From assembly GCA_013299105.1 (NCBI GenBank), contig JAAFJY010000011.1, positions 142,263 to 206,262 on the forward strand: a stretch of DNA of 64,000 bases, given 5' to 3'. The notes beneath the pieces are model-generated. The model had not been told where the DNA came from. It searched no databases and worked only from the letters and a program-made list of their open reading frames with translations. The position numbers and the translations under genes were made by a program. The DNA comes from Chitinophagales bacterium. GTDB taxonomy: Bacteria; Bacteroidota; Bacteroidia; Chitinophagales; Saprospiraceae. Shown here in pieces: positions 1-10,014 of the stretch (position 1 is the stretch's first letter; every line of letters starts with the position of its first letter).

Positions 1-2937
1 GCCAACGAGGTATTGATCGCGGGCTCAAGCTCCTTCTATGCAGCGGGCCTGCTGTACAAAACCACTACCACCGACCCCGACAACCGCGTATCAATCACCT
101 TCATCGACCGCAAAGGCCGGGTGGTCCTCAAGCGCCAAACCAATACCAGCAACACCACCCCTGCCGATACCTACTATGCCTACGACAACAAAGACCGCCT
201 GGTGCGGGTGATTCCCCCCGGGGCCAGTACTACCAACCCCGACCTGGTATTCGCCTACCAGTACGACGCCCGCGACCGCATGACCCGCAAAAAAGTGCCC
301 GACATGGGCAGCATCAGCATGCGTTACAACCTGCGCGACCAGCTCGTATTTGTACAAGACAGTATGCAAGCGGGCCTAATTCGCTGCCTGGGCACCAAGT
401 ACGATGTGTATGGCCGCCCCATCGAATCGGGTTTTGTGGCAGGCTTCCCCACCGATCCCGAAGCTGCCTTCAGTTTTTTCGAAAGCCTGACTCAAACCCA
501 TTACGACGGTTTTGATGGCAGCAGCACCCTCAACCTCACGACCAACCCCCAATACCGGGGCAAGGTCCGCCGCAGCCTGACCAAGGTAATGGGCACTACC
601 GACTGGCTCAACTCCACCTTCGACTACGATACCCACGGCCGCACTACCGCCGTGAACACCAACAACCACCTGAACCCCACTGTATTCACCGCCGAGCAAA
701 TCAGCATGAGCTACGACTGGGCCGACAACGTAGTTTATGAAAACCGCAACCACAACCCCGGTGCAGCAGGCGCCACAGGCAGCTTCAGTGTGCAAAACAC
801 GATCACCTTTGACCACGCAGGCCGCCGCACCAATTTCATCACCACCATTGGCGGGGTGGGTGCGCACATCGCCGAATACAACTACAACCACCGCGACGAA
901 CTGATCGAAAAAAACCTGCACTCCAACCAGGTAGCCAGCGTATGGGGCTGGCTGCAAAGCGTGGACTACAGCTACAATGCCCAAGGCTGGCTCACGGGCA
1001 TCAACACCTACGCCAACAGCGCCACCGTGGGCGTGCCCGCCCTGTGCAGCCCCAGCATGCCCAACCCCGCTACGCCTACCCGTACCCAATACAACGAAAC
1101 CAGCGACGCCTTCTACATGGACATCCGCTACGACAACACCTTTGGTGGCGTATCAGGCAGCATCCAAAAAGCAGGCAACATCGCCCAGCTCGCCTACCGC
1201 GTGCGGGGCCGCGAGACCCACATTTACAGCTACGCCTACGACTACCTGAACCGCCTCACGAGCGCCACCTTCAACGAATACAGCGATGCAGGCAGCATCA
1301 CCAATAGCAACAAGTACAATGAGTCGTTGACCTACGACCTACGCGGCAACATCCAAACCCTGCAACGCACGGGCTACTACCAGGATGGAGCCACCTGCAC
1401 CTACGGCCAGATCGACAACCTGACCTACACCTATACCATCAACACCAACCGCGTACACCGCATCCAGGATGCCGTGACCACGACTGGTGCTACCGCCCGT
1501 GGCTTCAACCCCAATGGGCAAGGTGCGACGAATGACGCCATGACTTACGACAGGAATGGCAATCTCAATAAAAATAATTACAAAAATGTCAGCGCGATAA
1601 CGTATAATCACCTAAATTTACCCACGCTGATCACGTTCAATACGGGCAATTCCATTGAATTTTTATACGACGCTGTGGGAACAAAACTGCGTAAAACGGT
1701 CAAAGTAGGAGCCACTGTACAGTACGTGCAAGACTACCTGAGTGGCGGCATCGAATACCGTCAAAATGGCACAGGCGTGAAACGCGTTGAATCCGTTTTT
1801 CACGTAGAAGGGCGTTATTACAATACCAATGTAGATGCCTCCAATACCTTGGCTTGGCGGCGGGAGTACAACATCAAGGATCATTTGGGCAATACCCGCG
1901 TGGTGATAAGTGACCGCAATGCAAATGGGGTATTGGACATTACCAGCACCGCCAGCACCTCGGATGTTTTGCAAGAGAATCATTATTACGCCTTTGGGCT
2001 TGGTTTTGAAGGACCTTGGGTGCAAAATGATGCGGCTTCGCGAGACAACAAGTACCAATATAACGGAAAAGAACTCAATGATGATTTTGGGTTGAATTGG
2101 TCGGATTATGGGGCTCGGTGGTATGATGCGGCGATAGGGAGATGGGGAGGTGTGGATTTATTATCAAGTAAATTTTCTTCATGGTCTCCATATAATTATG
2201 TATTATGTAACCCAATGCAAAATACAGATCCTGATGGAAAAGATGTAATTGTCAATCGTGATGGTAATCATATCTCTATTTCCTATCGAGGAGCATTAAT
2301 TGACGAGTCTGGTCAATTGACGAAAAAAGCAGTGAGACAAATAAGAAGAGAAATAACATCTAATTTGAAAAAAATATTTACTGGAGCTGGTGATGGGATT
2401 ACTTTTGGAATTGATGTACAATTGCGTCAGGTTTCTAGTTCATCTAAGTTAAAGGAAAACGAGAATAGTGTAACTTTAGTTAATTCTAAAGATAAAAGGC
2501 TACCTGAAGGGTTTAGTGGATATGCGCCTAATGGATTCGATGCTCTTGTTAACGTAGAAGGAAAAAATATTAGCGGAATTGCTAAAACCGCAACTCATGA
2601 AATAGGTCACAATTTTGGACTTCCTCACAATGTTCATGATTTTACTTCTAAAGGCTTTGAAAAATTACCTTTTGGTGAGAGCATGGAAGTATTTAAATAC
2701 CTTGAAGCAAATATTATTCAACAAGGGCATCCTGCTGCGGGAAATTTGATGCTACCTGGAAACCAGGAAACTGCTGCTGGGATGAACATCACACCATCGC
2801 AAATATTGCATATTTACCAGGATTCAGATTCTGGTAAATTAAATAGCCGGAACATAAGTGGATCTAGTGATAAGTGGGGAACCTACTCAAGTGATCGACC
2901 TGTAGTAAATGCTTATGGTAAGGTTATTAAAGAATGA
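1..2937 (+). CDS. RHS/YD-repeat polymorphic toxin with C-terminal metzincin-like metalloprotease tip (5' end outside window)
   Basis: The reading frame is open to the first base, so the N-terminus lies upstream; the first in-window start-like codon is a TTG at 13. From there 974 residues are visible. Residues about 30-640 are YD-type RHS repeats (YDARDRM, YNLRDQL, YDYLNRLTS). They are followed by the RHS core-associated segment ([27 protein letters not shown]) and the border DPDG (2227-2238). RHS cores of this kind form a shell around the toxin tip (family knowledge). After the border, about 230 residues are unrelated to the other copies and AT-rich. They carry HEIGHNFGLPH (2596-2628), the HExxHxxGxxH zinc site of metzincins, with NLMLP about 40 residues later as a plausible Met-turn. 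Likely role: contact- or secretion-delivered toxin that cleaves protein. The delivery route cannot be seen. A small lipoprotein-like gene follows as the candidate immunity gene. Confidence 0.9.
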   Translation, partial: ANEVLIAGSSSFYAAGLLYKTTTTDPDNRVSITFIDRKGRVVLKRQTNTSNTTPADTYYAYDNKDRLVRVIPPGASTTNPDLVFAYQYDARDRMTRKKVPDMGSISMRYNLRDQLVFVQDSMQAGLIRCLGTKYDVYGRPIESGFVAGFPTDPEAAFSFFESLTQTHYDGFDGSSTLNLTTNPQYRGKVRRSLTKVMGTTDWLNSTFDYDTHGRTTAVNTNNHLNPTVFTAEQISMSYDWADNVVYENRNHNPGAAGATGSFSVQNTITFDHAGRRTNFITTIGGVGAHIAEYNYNHRDELIEKNLHSNQVASVWGWLQSVDYSYNAQGWLTGINTYANSATVGVPALCSPSMPNPATPTRTQYNETSDAFYMDIRYDNTFGGVSGSIQKAGNIAQLAYRVRGRETHIYSYAYDYLNRLTSATFNEYSDAGSITNSNKYNESLTYDLRGNIQTLQRTGYYQDGATCTYGQIDNLTYTYTINTNRVHRIQDAVTTTGATARGFNPNGQGATNDAMTYDRNGNLNKNNYKNVSAITYNHLNLPTLITFNTGNSIEFLYDAVGTKLRKTVKVGATVQYVQDYLSGGIEYRQNGTGVKRVESVFHVEGRYYNTNVDASNTLAWRREYNIKDHLGNTRVVISDRNANGVLDITSTASTSDVLQENHYYAFGLGFEGPWVQNDAASRDNKYQYNGKELNDDFGLNWSDYGARWYDAAIGRWGGVDLLSSKFSSWSPYNYVLCNPMQNTDPDGKDVIVNRDGNHISISYRGALIDESGQLTKKAVRQIRREITSNLKKIFTGAGDGITFGIDVQLRQVSSSSKLKENENSVTLVNSKDKRLPEGFSGYAPNGFDALVNVEGKNISGIAKTATHEIGHNFGLPHNVHDFTSKGFEKLPFGESMEVFKYLEANIIQQGHPAAGNLMLPGNQETAAGMNITPSQILHIYQDSDSGKLNSRNISGSSDKWGTYSSDRPVVNAYGKVIKE

Positions 2938-2995
2938 TATTAAATCGAGTAAAATGGCGGTAGTCAATTCCACCCTAATTCAGGTTGCAAAAAAG

Positions 2996-3550
2996 ATGCT
3001 TTTTTTTAGCAACTTTTGGATGATACACATCCCCTTTTTGGGTTATTTTGCATTGATTCTTACAGTAATGGTTTTCTCTACTGCTTGCAATACGAGAAAA
3101 ATCAATCAACAAGAAGAACATCTCACATACTTCGAATTGGGGTTTTATGGGAATTTTCTAAATGACACAATTGATATGTGGTGCAATTCAAAGCTACTGT
3201 TTACAAATGCAATTGTGACAACCGATATCCAACATGGATTCGCAAAAACAACTGTGCATTTTTATCAGAACAACATTGGTCACAATAAACTAGAAACTTT
3301 AACAAACTCTACCTTTTGCATTAAAAACATTGATACCTTTCCACAAAACCCCCTAAGCTTAGTTTTTAAAATAAAGACAATGTACAGAGGGACATTTTTA
3401 GATACCATAAACATTACTCTTTCTCAAGGTCGATTTTTGGCAGTCAATAAAACTGACGTAATTGCGGATTCAATCGATGAAAAGATACTGAAGCCAATAA
3501 CTCCACATCTCGAAATACAACAAAGTAAAGGTAAGTTAATTGTTCATTAA
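2996..3550 (+). CDS. Putative exported or lipid-anchored immunity protein for the metzincin tip
   Basis: The open frame runs from 2909, overlapping the toxin end, but the start is placed at the ATG at 2996. That gives a natural export signal: a hydrophobic stretch (FLGYFALILTVMV) followed by FSTAC, a relaxed Bacteroidota lipobox-like site. The remaining ~150 residues match no family I recognise. It is AT-rich like the toxin tip and unlike the GC-rich RHS core, and it lies directly behind the toxin, the usual place for an immunity gene in polymorphic toxin loci. Immunity function is inferred from position. Export fits a partner that neutralises a protease outside the cytoplasm. Confidence 0.6.
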   Translation: MLFFSNFWMIHIPFLGYFALILTVMVFSTACNTRKINQQEEHLTYFELGFYGNFLNDTIDMWCNSKLLFTNAIVTTDIQHGFAKTTVHFYQNNIGHNKLETLTNSTFCIKNIDTFPQNPLSLVFKIKTMYRGTFLDTINITLSQGRFLAVNKTDVIADSIDEKILKPITPHLEIQQSKGKLIVH

Positions 3551-3663
3551 GTAACATGCTGAACCTCTAAATCAATGTGAATAACATTGAAAAAAAATAT
3601 GCATAAATTAGAAAGGGTAGAAAACCTTTACCAACTGTACTAGACAGATTAACAGCTAGAACC

Positions 3664-4089
3664 ATGAAAACATCCATTTGGGCATATGCTTTTTTTCTGT
3701 TGAGCCACTCAGTAATTGGACAAGGCTTGCATTGCGAATTGGTTTTACATTTTTTGAATACTGACATTGCAAAAAAGGAAAGACTAATGGAGTCCGTCTC
3801 TGATACCATTGTAATATGGGATGAGCAAACATCGGCCTTAAGCTGCCCAACCATGTTGTCTAATGACGGAAAAGTGATTAAAATTGTCAAAAGTAAAAAA
3901 TCAACGATTCCAGGTGAAGCAAGGGGTATTGCCGATAACATCTTGATTTTATATGGCTTTGAGAAAATCAGGCGTAAAAAATATTTGATTTCCATTTGGA
4001 GACCATATTCTGGTGCGGTTGCTAGAATTTACATTTGGAGCTCAAAGAAGGGTTATCGACATACTGTTTTTGAAACCGGGTCATTTTAG
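3664..4089 (+). CDS. Small secreted protein of unknown function, possibly a second or orphan immunity protein
   Basis: It encodes 141 residues with a clear signal peptide (MKTSIWAYAFFLLSHSVIGQG) and no domain I recognise. It sits between the first immunity candidate and the next RHS core copy. Its stop codon (4087-4089) falls exactly where homology to the RHS core begins. The gene therefore belongs to the toxin array and may be an immunity gene whose toxin tip was lost, or a second protective protein for the metzincin tip. Function is inferred from position only. Confidence 0.55.
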   Translation: MKTSIWAYAFFLLSHSVIGQGLHCELVLHFLNTDIAKKERLMESVSDTIVIWDEQTSALSCPTMLSNDGKVIKIVKSKKSTIPGEARGIADNILILYGFEKIRRKKYLISIWRPYSGAVARIYIWSSKKGYRHTVFETGSF

Positions 4090-4130
4090 GCCTCCAGAAA
4101 AGCGGCAACATCGCCCAGCTCGCCTACCGC

Positions 4131-5894
4131 ATGCGGGGCCGCGAGACCCACATTTACAGCTATGCCTACGACTACCTGAACCGCCTGACCAGCGCCACCT
4201 TCAACGAATACAGCGACGCAGGCAGCATCACCAACAGCAACAAGTACAACGAAAGCCTCACCTACGACCTGCGCGGCAACATCCAAACCCTGCAACGCAC
4301 GGGCTACTACCAGAATGGCGCCACCTGCACCTACGGCCAAATCGATAACCTGACCTACACCTATACCACCAACACCAACCGCGTACACCGCATCCAGGAT
4401 GCCGTGACCACCACCGGGGCCACCGCCCGGGGCTTCAACCCCAATGGCCAGGGTGCCACTAACGATGCCATGACGTATGATCGAAACGGCAACCTCAATA
4501 AAAATAATTACAAAAATGTCAGCGCGATAACGTATAATCACCTAAATTTACCGACACTGATCACGTTCAATACGGGCAATTCCATTGAATTTTTATACGA
4601 TGCTGTGGGAACAAAACTGCGTAAAACGGTTAAAGTAGGAGCCACTGTACAGTATGTGCAAGACTACCTGAGTGGCGGCATCGAATACCGTCAAAATGGC
4701 ATAGGCGTGAAACGTGTTGAATCCGTTTTTCACATAGAAGGCCGCTATTACAATACCAATGTAGATGCCTCCAATACTCTGTCATGGCGACGAGAATACA
4801 ACATCAAAGATCATTTGGGTAACACCCGCGTAGTGATAAGTGACCGCAATGCGAATGGTGTATTGGACATCACCAGCACGGCCAGTACTTCGGATGTTTT
4901 GCAGGAGAATCATTATTATGCTTTTGGGCTTGGTTTTGAGGGTCCTTGGCTACAGAATGATGCTGCTTCGCGGGATAACAAATACCAATATAATGGGAAA
5001 GAACTCAATGATGACTTTGGGCTGGGGTGGAATGATTATGGGGCTCGGTGGTATGACGCTAGTGTTGGTAGATGGAATTCTGTCGATCCATTGGCTGACG
5101 AACAAGCAGAATGGAATCCATACCACTACACATATGGAAATCCTTTAAACTACATTGACTTATATGGACTAAGCCCAAGCGGTGCTGTTGAAAGTAGTGC
5201 TCTTTCCATTTGCCCTACTTGCCCAAAAGATCCTCAATATGATGAATACAGAAACAACAAATCTCTTTTTGTGTATGATAAAGAAACAGGTATTGTATTA
5301 AACGGAACTGGTGTAACCGTCTATGGCTGGAGAAATAACCCTCTCACATGGTTTAGGGGCAATGGTATATTGTCCTTTCCAAACTCTGTAAACAGATTGG
5401 CCTATGCAGGTGCATCATTAGGATTGGGCTATCAAAACAATTGGGATCCATACAATCAAGCAGGTGCAGATAAAAGATTGCGATATAAGACTATGTCTCG
5501 TAGTTGGACATTAGGAGCTACACGACGTGTTTTAAATAAAATAGATCCTTTAAAAAGCAAGCCTGTTCCCGTCAGGTATTGGAAAACTAATCGAGGCGTA
5601 AACATTGCAGGCGCAGGAGGAGTGCTCTTAGGAGCTTATGGGGTTTATAGTAGTGTAAATAATATTATGGAGGCAGAAAACAAGGCTAAACAAACATTTA
5701 TAGAAGGAGGTGGTTGGGCTGGCGCGATTGCAGGAGCAGAACTTTTTGCACCTATCGCAGCTATTATTGCTCCACTTACAGGTCCTTTTGCACCAGTAAC
5801 CGCAGTTGTAATTGTAGGTATTGGAGGAGCAATAGGAAGTTTTGGGGGGAATAAAATTGCTGAGGAATTTGCAGATGACATCTTTAAAGATTAA
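4131..5894 (+). CDS. Orphan rhs module with glycine-zipper (pore-forming-like) toxin tip
   Basis: The protein from ATG 4131 is 587 residues, but homology to the RHS core already begins near 4090 without a start codon, so this is a displaced core piece joined to a new tip. Residues 1-342 repeat the core of the first gene almost word for word, ending at the border DLYG (5157-5168), a variant of DPDG. The ~240-residue tip has no catalytic motif I recognise. Its last ~75 residues are a glycine/alanine-rich hydrophobic stretch (GGGWAGAIAGAELFAPIAA, VVIVGIGGAIGSFGG), the pattern of glycine-zipper membrane-inserting effectors. The next gene, four bases on, encodes a two-helix membrane protein, as expected for immunity to a pore former. 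It may be silent unless recombined onto the full-length gene. Confidence 0.75.
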   Translation: MRGRETHIYSYAYDYLNRLTSATFNEYSDAGSITNSNKYNESLTYDLRGNIQTLQRTGYYQNGATCTYGQIDNLTYTYTTNTNRVHRIQDAVTTTGATARGFNPNGQGATNDAMTYDRNGNLNKNNYKNVSAITYNHLNLPTLITFNTGNSIEFLYDAVGTKLRKTVKVGATVQYVQDYLSGGIEYRQNGIGVKRVESVFHIEGRYYNTNVDASNTLSWRREYNIKDHLGNTRVVISDRNANGVLDITSTASTSDVLQENHYYAFGLGFEGPWLQNDAASRDNKYQYNGKELNDDFGLGWNDYGARWYDASVGRWNSVDPLADEQAEWNPYHYTYGNPLNYIDLYGLSPSGAVESSALSICPTCPKDPQYDEYRNNKSLFVYDKETGIVLNGTGVTVYGWRNNPLTWFRGNGILSFPNSVNRLAYAGASLGLGYQNNWDPYNQAGADKRLRYKTMSRSWTLGATRRVLNKIDPLKSKPVPVRYWKTNRGVNIAGAGGVLLGAYGVYSSVNNIMEAENKAKQTFIEGGGWAGAIAGAELFAPIAAIIAPLTGPFAPVTAVVIVGIGGAIGSFGGNKIAEEFADDIFKD

Positions 5895-5898
5895 TGGC

Positions 5899-6348
5899 AT
5901 GAAAGCGAAAAGCAAATATCTTTTTTATATCACAAACAAGTTGTCAATTTTTTTGATACTTGGTTTGCTTTTTCTAATTTTCAAAATGCACTATGCGGTA
6001 GCTTTAGTGATTTTTTACATTGTTATAAATAGTTTGTATTTTTTTATTTTTAACAAAGACTTTATCATAGAAAATGACGGAGTAGTTTTTCTTTCACATA
6101 AGAAAGAAAAATATGACTTCGAAACTGTTGCCAAAATTATTTTTGTTGAGAAAAATTGGTTGATTGGTGGTAGTCAAAAAATAAAAATAATCTTTTTTAA
6201 TGGACAAAAAAAGGTAATCAATTGTAATGGATTAAGCTCAGATGATGAACATCCTGACTCATTCTATCAAGTATATAAATATGTCGAGAGTATATTTCAA
6301 AACACTCAACATCAAGAGTATTTTATTGTATTTAAACTTTATAAATGA
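5899..6348 (+). CDS. Membrane immunity protein candidate for the glycine-zipper tip
   Basis: The start at ATG 5899 lies four bases behind the toxin stop and gives 149 residues. Two adjacent hydrophobic segments (about residues 9-28 and 31-50) form a membrane hairpin. They are followed by a soluble ~95-residue domain with alternating hydrophobic beta-like strands (DGVVFLSHKKEKYDFETVAK), which resembles a PH-like bacterial membrane-attached fold, although I cannot name the family. The composition is strongly AT-rich. Immunity role is inferred from tight linkage to the toxin tip, and membrane placement matches a pore-forming target. Confidence 0.6.
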   Translation: MKAKSKYLFYITNKLSIFLILGLLFLIFKMHYAVALVIFYIVINSLYFFIFNKDFIIENDGVVFLSHKKEKYDFETVAKIIFVEKNWLIGGSQKIKIIFFNGQKKVINCNGLSSDDEHPDSFYQVYKYVESIFQNTQHQEYFIVFKLYK

Positions 6349-6358
6349 ATAAAGCGTC

Positions 6359-7612
6359 TTGTTTTGGAACAAAAAAGACGGCAACAACAGCATCGAGTTT
6401 TTGTATGATGCCGCAGGCACCAAGCTGCGCAAAACGGTGAGGACGAATGGCACCATCACCTACGTGCAGGACTACCTGGCGGGCGGCATTGAGTACCGCC
6501 AAAATGGTACGGGCAGCAAGCGCGTGGAGAGCGTTTTCCACCCCGAAGGGCGTTATTTCAACGTCAATGCGGAGGTATCGACTACCATTTCCTGGCGGCG
6601 CGAGTACAACATCAAAGACCACCTGGGCAATACCCGCGTGGTGATCACCGATCGCGATGCCGATGGGGTACTTGACATCACGGGCAGCGCTGCTACGAAT
6701 GAGGTCTTGCAGGAGCAGCATTATTACGCCTTTGGGCTGGTTTTTGAGGGGCCTTGGGTGCAGAATGATGCGGCGAGTCGGGATAATCGGTATTTGTACA
6801 ACGGCAAGGAGTTGAATGATGACTTTGGGTTGGGATGGAATGATTATGGGGCGCGGTGGTATGATCCGGCAGTTGCTCGTTGGAATGCTGTCGATCCGCT
6901 AGCGGATAAAATGCGGAGGTGGTCGCCGTTCAACTATGCGTTTGATAATCCGCTTCGGTTTATTGATCCTGATGGGATGGCTGTATTAGAAACAAATGAT
7001 AGAGTCATCTATACAGGCCAAGATGCTTCTGATTTGTTTAAGAAAATTCAAAATGCGCAAAAACGCAATAATGATAAAGGAGATAAATCATCTTCTGCAG
7101 AAGGAAACGTGAATGCTAGTCTCAATTCACAATCTGAAACAGAAGAAATGGTTCCTTATGAAGAGTTCGCCTTCGTGAACTTACCTAAAAATGCTGAAAA
7201 TAAGACAACAGCGGGACCTCCATACTTTTATAATGGAAAGCAATATGATGATGAAACTTCACTTTATTTTGCAATTCTCCTAGATCAGACAAGTGAGCAA
7301 CTAGGGATAAAAGATGCTGCTGCGGTTTTAATGATTGTAGCAGGATTACCACTCAAAAAGAAGAGATTCGTAACTCCGGGCACTTCCAAAGGTACATCAA
7401 TTTTGTCTGAATCTTTGGGAGATAAGTTAGGAACTTCATCTAGTCGACTACCTACGCTTACTACAAAAGGACTAAAATATACCACAAAAATAGGGAGATT
7501 TGTTGCACGATGGGTCCCAATTATTGGATGGGGGATACTTGCTTACGATGTTGGTTCTATACTGTATAACACCCAAAGTGAGTATAACAAGATTGTCAAC
7601 TCAGAAGAGTAG
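6359..7612 (+). CDS. Orphan rhs module with uncharacterised tip ending in a hydrophobic segment
   Basis: A stop codon at 6350 and a TTG at 6359 precede core homology that starts at [13 protein letters not shown], near 6390. Only the last ~190 residues of the RHS core are present, up to DPDG (6965-6976). The ~210-residue tip is AT-rich and not recognised. Its end ([20 protein letters not shown], then GSILYN) is hydrophobic and could insert into a membrane or serve as a docking end. No catalytic motif is evident. The core belongs to a different sequence variant ([27 protein letters not shown]) from the first two modules. A DUF1493-like gene follows four bases later. Confidence 0.7.
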   Translation: MFWNKKDGNNSIEFLYDAAGTKLRKTVRTNGTITYVQDYLAGGIEYRQNGTGSKRVESVFHPEGRYFNVNAEVSTTISWRREYNIKDHLGNTRVVITDRDADGVLDITGSAATNEVLQEQHYYAFGLVFEGPWVQNDAASRDNRYLYNGKELNDDFGLGWNDYGARWYDPAVARWNAVDPLADKMRRWSPFNYAFDNPLRFIDPDGMAVLETNDRVIYTGQDASDLFKKIQNAQKRNNDKGDKSSSAEGNVNASLNSQSETEEMVPYEEFAFVNLPKNAENKTTAGPPYFYNGKQYDDETSLYFAILLDQTSEQLGIKDAAAVLMIVAGLPLKKKRFVTPGTSKGTSILSESLGDKLGTSSSRLPTLTTKGLKYTTKIGRFVARWVPIIGWGILAYDVGSILYNTQSEYNKIVNSEE

Positions 7613-7616
7613 CCTG

Positions 7617-7928
7617 ATGGAAAAAAGTGAAAAATATAACAATGTACGTCTCTTGCTTGAGAAACATGTTGGTAGGATCAAAACCTTTCATGAAGGTCTC
7701 CGAATAGGTGAAGATCTAAAATTATATGGTGATGACGTCTCTGACTTATTAAAGGAATATAGTGAAGTCTTCGATGTGGATATTTCTAAATTTCCATTTG
7801 ATGATTACTTTGCTAGTGAAGGGTTTAACCCTATTGATTTTTTTACTTATCTATTTGGGGGTAAAAAATTAAAAACTTTATATGTGAGAGATCTAATTAG
7901 AGGAATTGAGGAGAAACGTCTACTTTAG
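7617..7928 (+). CDS. DUF1493-like immunity protein
   Basis: ATG 7617 is four bases behind the toxin stop and gives a 103-residue acidic cytoplasmic protein with no signal peptide. The central pattern (LLKEYSEVFDVDISKFPFDDYF) and the end (VRDLIRGIEEKRL) resemble the DUF1493 family, which is frequent beside contact-dependent and Rhs toxins in other bacteria. The family match is by eye and moderate. A cytoplasmic partner suggests that the toxin tip of this module acts in the cytoplasm or on the inner face of the membrane. Its stop lies two bases before core homology of the next module begins. Confidence 0.6.
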   Translation: MEKSEKYNNVRLLLEKHVGRIKTFHEGLRIGEDLKLYGDDVSDLLKEYSEVFDVDISKFPFDDYFASEGFNPIDFFTYLFGGKKLKTLYVRDLIRGIEEKRLL

Positions 7929-7965
7929 CTAGTGCCGCACCAACTTCATCACCACCATCGGCGGG

Positions 7966-10014
7966 GTGGGTGTGCACGTAGCAGAGTACAACTACAACCA
8001 CCGCGACGAACTGATCGAAAAAAACCTGCACTCCAACCAGGTAGCCAGCGTATGGGGCTGGCTGCAAAGCGTGGACTACAGCTACAACGCCCAAGGCTGG
8101 CTCACGGGCATCAACACCTATGCCAACAGCGCCACCGTGGGCGTGCCCGCCCTGTGCAGCCCCAGCATGCCCAACCCCGCTACGCCTACCCGTACCCAAT
8201 ACAACGAAACCAGCGATGCCTTCTACATGGACATCCGCTATGACAACACCTTTGGCGGCATATCCGGCAGTATCCAAAAAGGCGGCAACATTGCCCAACT
8301 CGCCTACCGTGTGCGGGGCCGCGAGACACATATATATAGCTATGCCTACGACTACCTGAACCGCCTCACGAGCGCCACCTTCAACGAATACAGCGACGCC
8401 GGCAGCATCACCAACAGCAACAAGTACAACGAGAGCCTGACCTACGACCTGCGCGGCAACATCCAAACCCTGCAACGCACGGGCTACTACCAGGATGGAG
8501 CCACCTGCACCTACGGCCAAATCGACAACCTCAGCTACACCTATACCGCCAATACCAACCGCGTACACCGCATCCAGGATGCCGTGACCACCACCGGGGC
8601 TACCGCCAGGGGCTTCAACCCCAATGGCCAGGGGGCTACCAATAATGCCATGACCTACGATATAAATGGCAATTTGAACAAAAATAATTATAAAAATGTC
8701 AGCACCATATCGTATAATCACCTAAATTTACCCACGCTGATCACGTTCAGCGGCAACAACAGCATCGAGTTTTTGTACGATGCCGCAGGCACCAAGCTGC
8801 GCAAAACGGTGAGGACGAATGGGACTGTCACCTATGTGCAGGACTACCTGGCGGGCGGCATTGAGTACCGCCAAAATGGGGCGGGCAGCAAGCGCGCGGA
8901 GAGCGTCTTCCACCCCGAAGGGCGTTATTTCAACGTCAATGCGGAGGTATCGACTACCATTTCCTGGCGGCGGGAGTACAACATCAAAGATCACCTGGGC
9001 AATACCCGCGTGGTAATCACCGATCGCGATGCCGATGGGGTACTTGACATCACGGGCAGCGCGGCTACGAATGAGGTCTTGCAGGAGCAGCATTATTACG
9101 CGTTTGGGCTGGGTTTTGAAGGGCCTTGGGTGCAGAATGATGCGGCGAGTCGGGATAACAAATACTTGTACAACGGCAAGGAGCTGAATGATGATTTTGG
9201 GCTGAATTGGAATGATTATGGGGCGAGGTGGTATGATGCGGCGGTGGGAAGATGGGGAGCTGTTGATCCCAGTGCTGAACAATACTACTCGTTGTCACCT
9301 TTTGTTTATGCAGCTAATAATCCCATTTCAATTATTGATCCAGATGGGAGAGAAATCGAATATGGCAACATTACAAAAGAAGAAAAACGTATCTTCAAGC
9401 AGCGGATCAGGAACTTGGTAAGGCAGTCAGAAACTTTTCGAGCACTTTGGAGTGATTTGAAAAAATCAACTTATGTGCATACGATAAACATAGAAAGGAA
9501 TTCTAGTAAAAGCAGTAATGTTGCGCTCAAAGATCCTAAGGCTTATGAGTCTGGAGAAAATAGGGGCACTGATATAAATATTAACCTTAATCAAACAAAT
9601 ATGGATGGTGAAGTCCCAAATGAAATTGTTATTGGCCATGAAATTGGACATGCGTGGAGAAATGATCAAGGGAAAGTGAATCGAGCCTTGCCAGAGCCTC
9701 CAAGCGCAGAGGAATTGACTAAACCAGGTGCTGCCACAGCATATAATGAAAGATTAAACAAAGTAAGTAATGATAATCATAATCGAGAAGAAATTGAGGC
9801 CTCTCATATTGAAAATATTATTCGTGCCGAAATGTCAATCCCTCTGAGGGAACAATACAGGAATTTGACAAGGTTGGTTCCACAGTATGATAAAAATGGA
9901 AAGCTGCAACCAACATATAGGAGTGAAAAATATGATCCCTCAACAATAAAACAGGGTTATGATTATTATCGTCAAGGCCCACATCATTATCAAAACCTTA
10001 AAGAAAAATATTAA
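7966..10014 (+). CDS. Orphan rhs module with M91-like zinc metallopeptidase tip
   Basis: Core homology begins at about 7933 (RTNFITTIGGVG), right after an in-frame TAG at 7930, so there is no native start; the GTG at 7966 is only the first start-like codon. It carries the longest core segment among the orphans, about 460 residues, up to DPDG (9337-9348). The ~220-residue tip contains HEIGHAW (about residues 558-564), an HExxH zinc site. A downstream EEIEASHIENIIRAEMSIPLR-type stretch follows, the arrangement of the M91 (NleD-like) effector peptidases. Likely role: cleavage of a target-cell protein. An exported immunity candidate starts immediately after the stop (TAA ATG). Confidence 0.78.
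   Translation: MGVHVAEYNYNHRDELIEKNLHSNQVASVWGWLQSVDYSYNAQGWLTGINTYANSATVGVPALCSPSMPNPATPTRTQYNETSDAFYMDIRYDNTFGGISGSIQKGGNIAQLAYRVRGRETHIYSYAYDYLNRLTSATFNEYSDAGSITNSNKYNESLTYDLRGNIQTLQRTGYYQDGATCTYGQIDNLSYTYTANTNRVHRIQDAVTTTGATARGFNPNGQGATNNAMTYDINGNLNKNNYKNVSTISYNHLNLPTLITFSGNNSIEFLYDAAGTKLRKTVRTNGTVTYVQDYLAGGIEYRQNGAGSKRAESVFHPEGRYFNVNAEVSTTISWRREYNIKDHLGNTRVVITDRDADGVLDITGSAATNEVLQEQHYYAFGLGFEGPWVQNDAASRDNKYLYNGKELNDDFGLNWNDYGARWYDAAVGRWGAVDPSAEQYYSLSPFVYAANNPISIIDPDGREIEYGNITKEEKRIFKQRIRNLVRQSETFRALWSDLKKSTYVHTINIERNSSKSSNVALKDPKAYESGENRGTDININLNQTNMDGEVPNEIVIGHEIGHAWRNDQGKVNRALPEPPSAEELTKPGAATAYNERLNKVSNDNHNREEIEASHIENIIRAEMSIPLREQYRNLTRLVPQYDKNGKLQPTYRSEKYDPSTIKQGYDYYRQGPHHYQNLKEKY

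Noticed and set aside
376..1089. Long minus-strand frame in the RHS core
   Set aside because: It is a shadow of the GC-rich YD repeats; the translation is Val/Gly/Ala-rich with no start context, and the same shadow recurs in each core copy.
3567..3995. Minus-strand frame opposite the small secreted protein
   Set aside because: Antisense to the gene at 3664, which has a clean signal peptide; no family pattern in the minus-strand translation.
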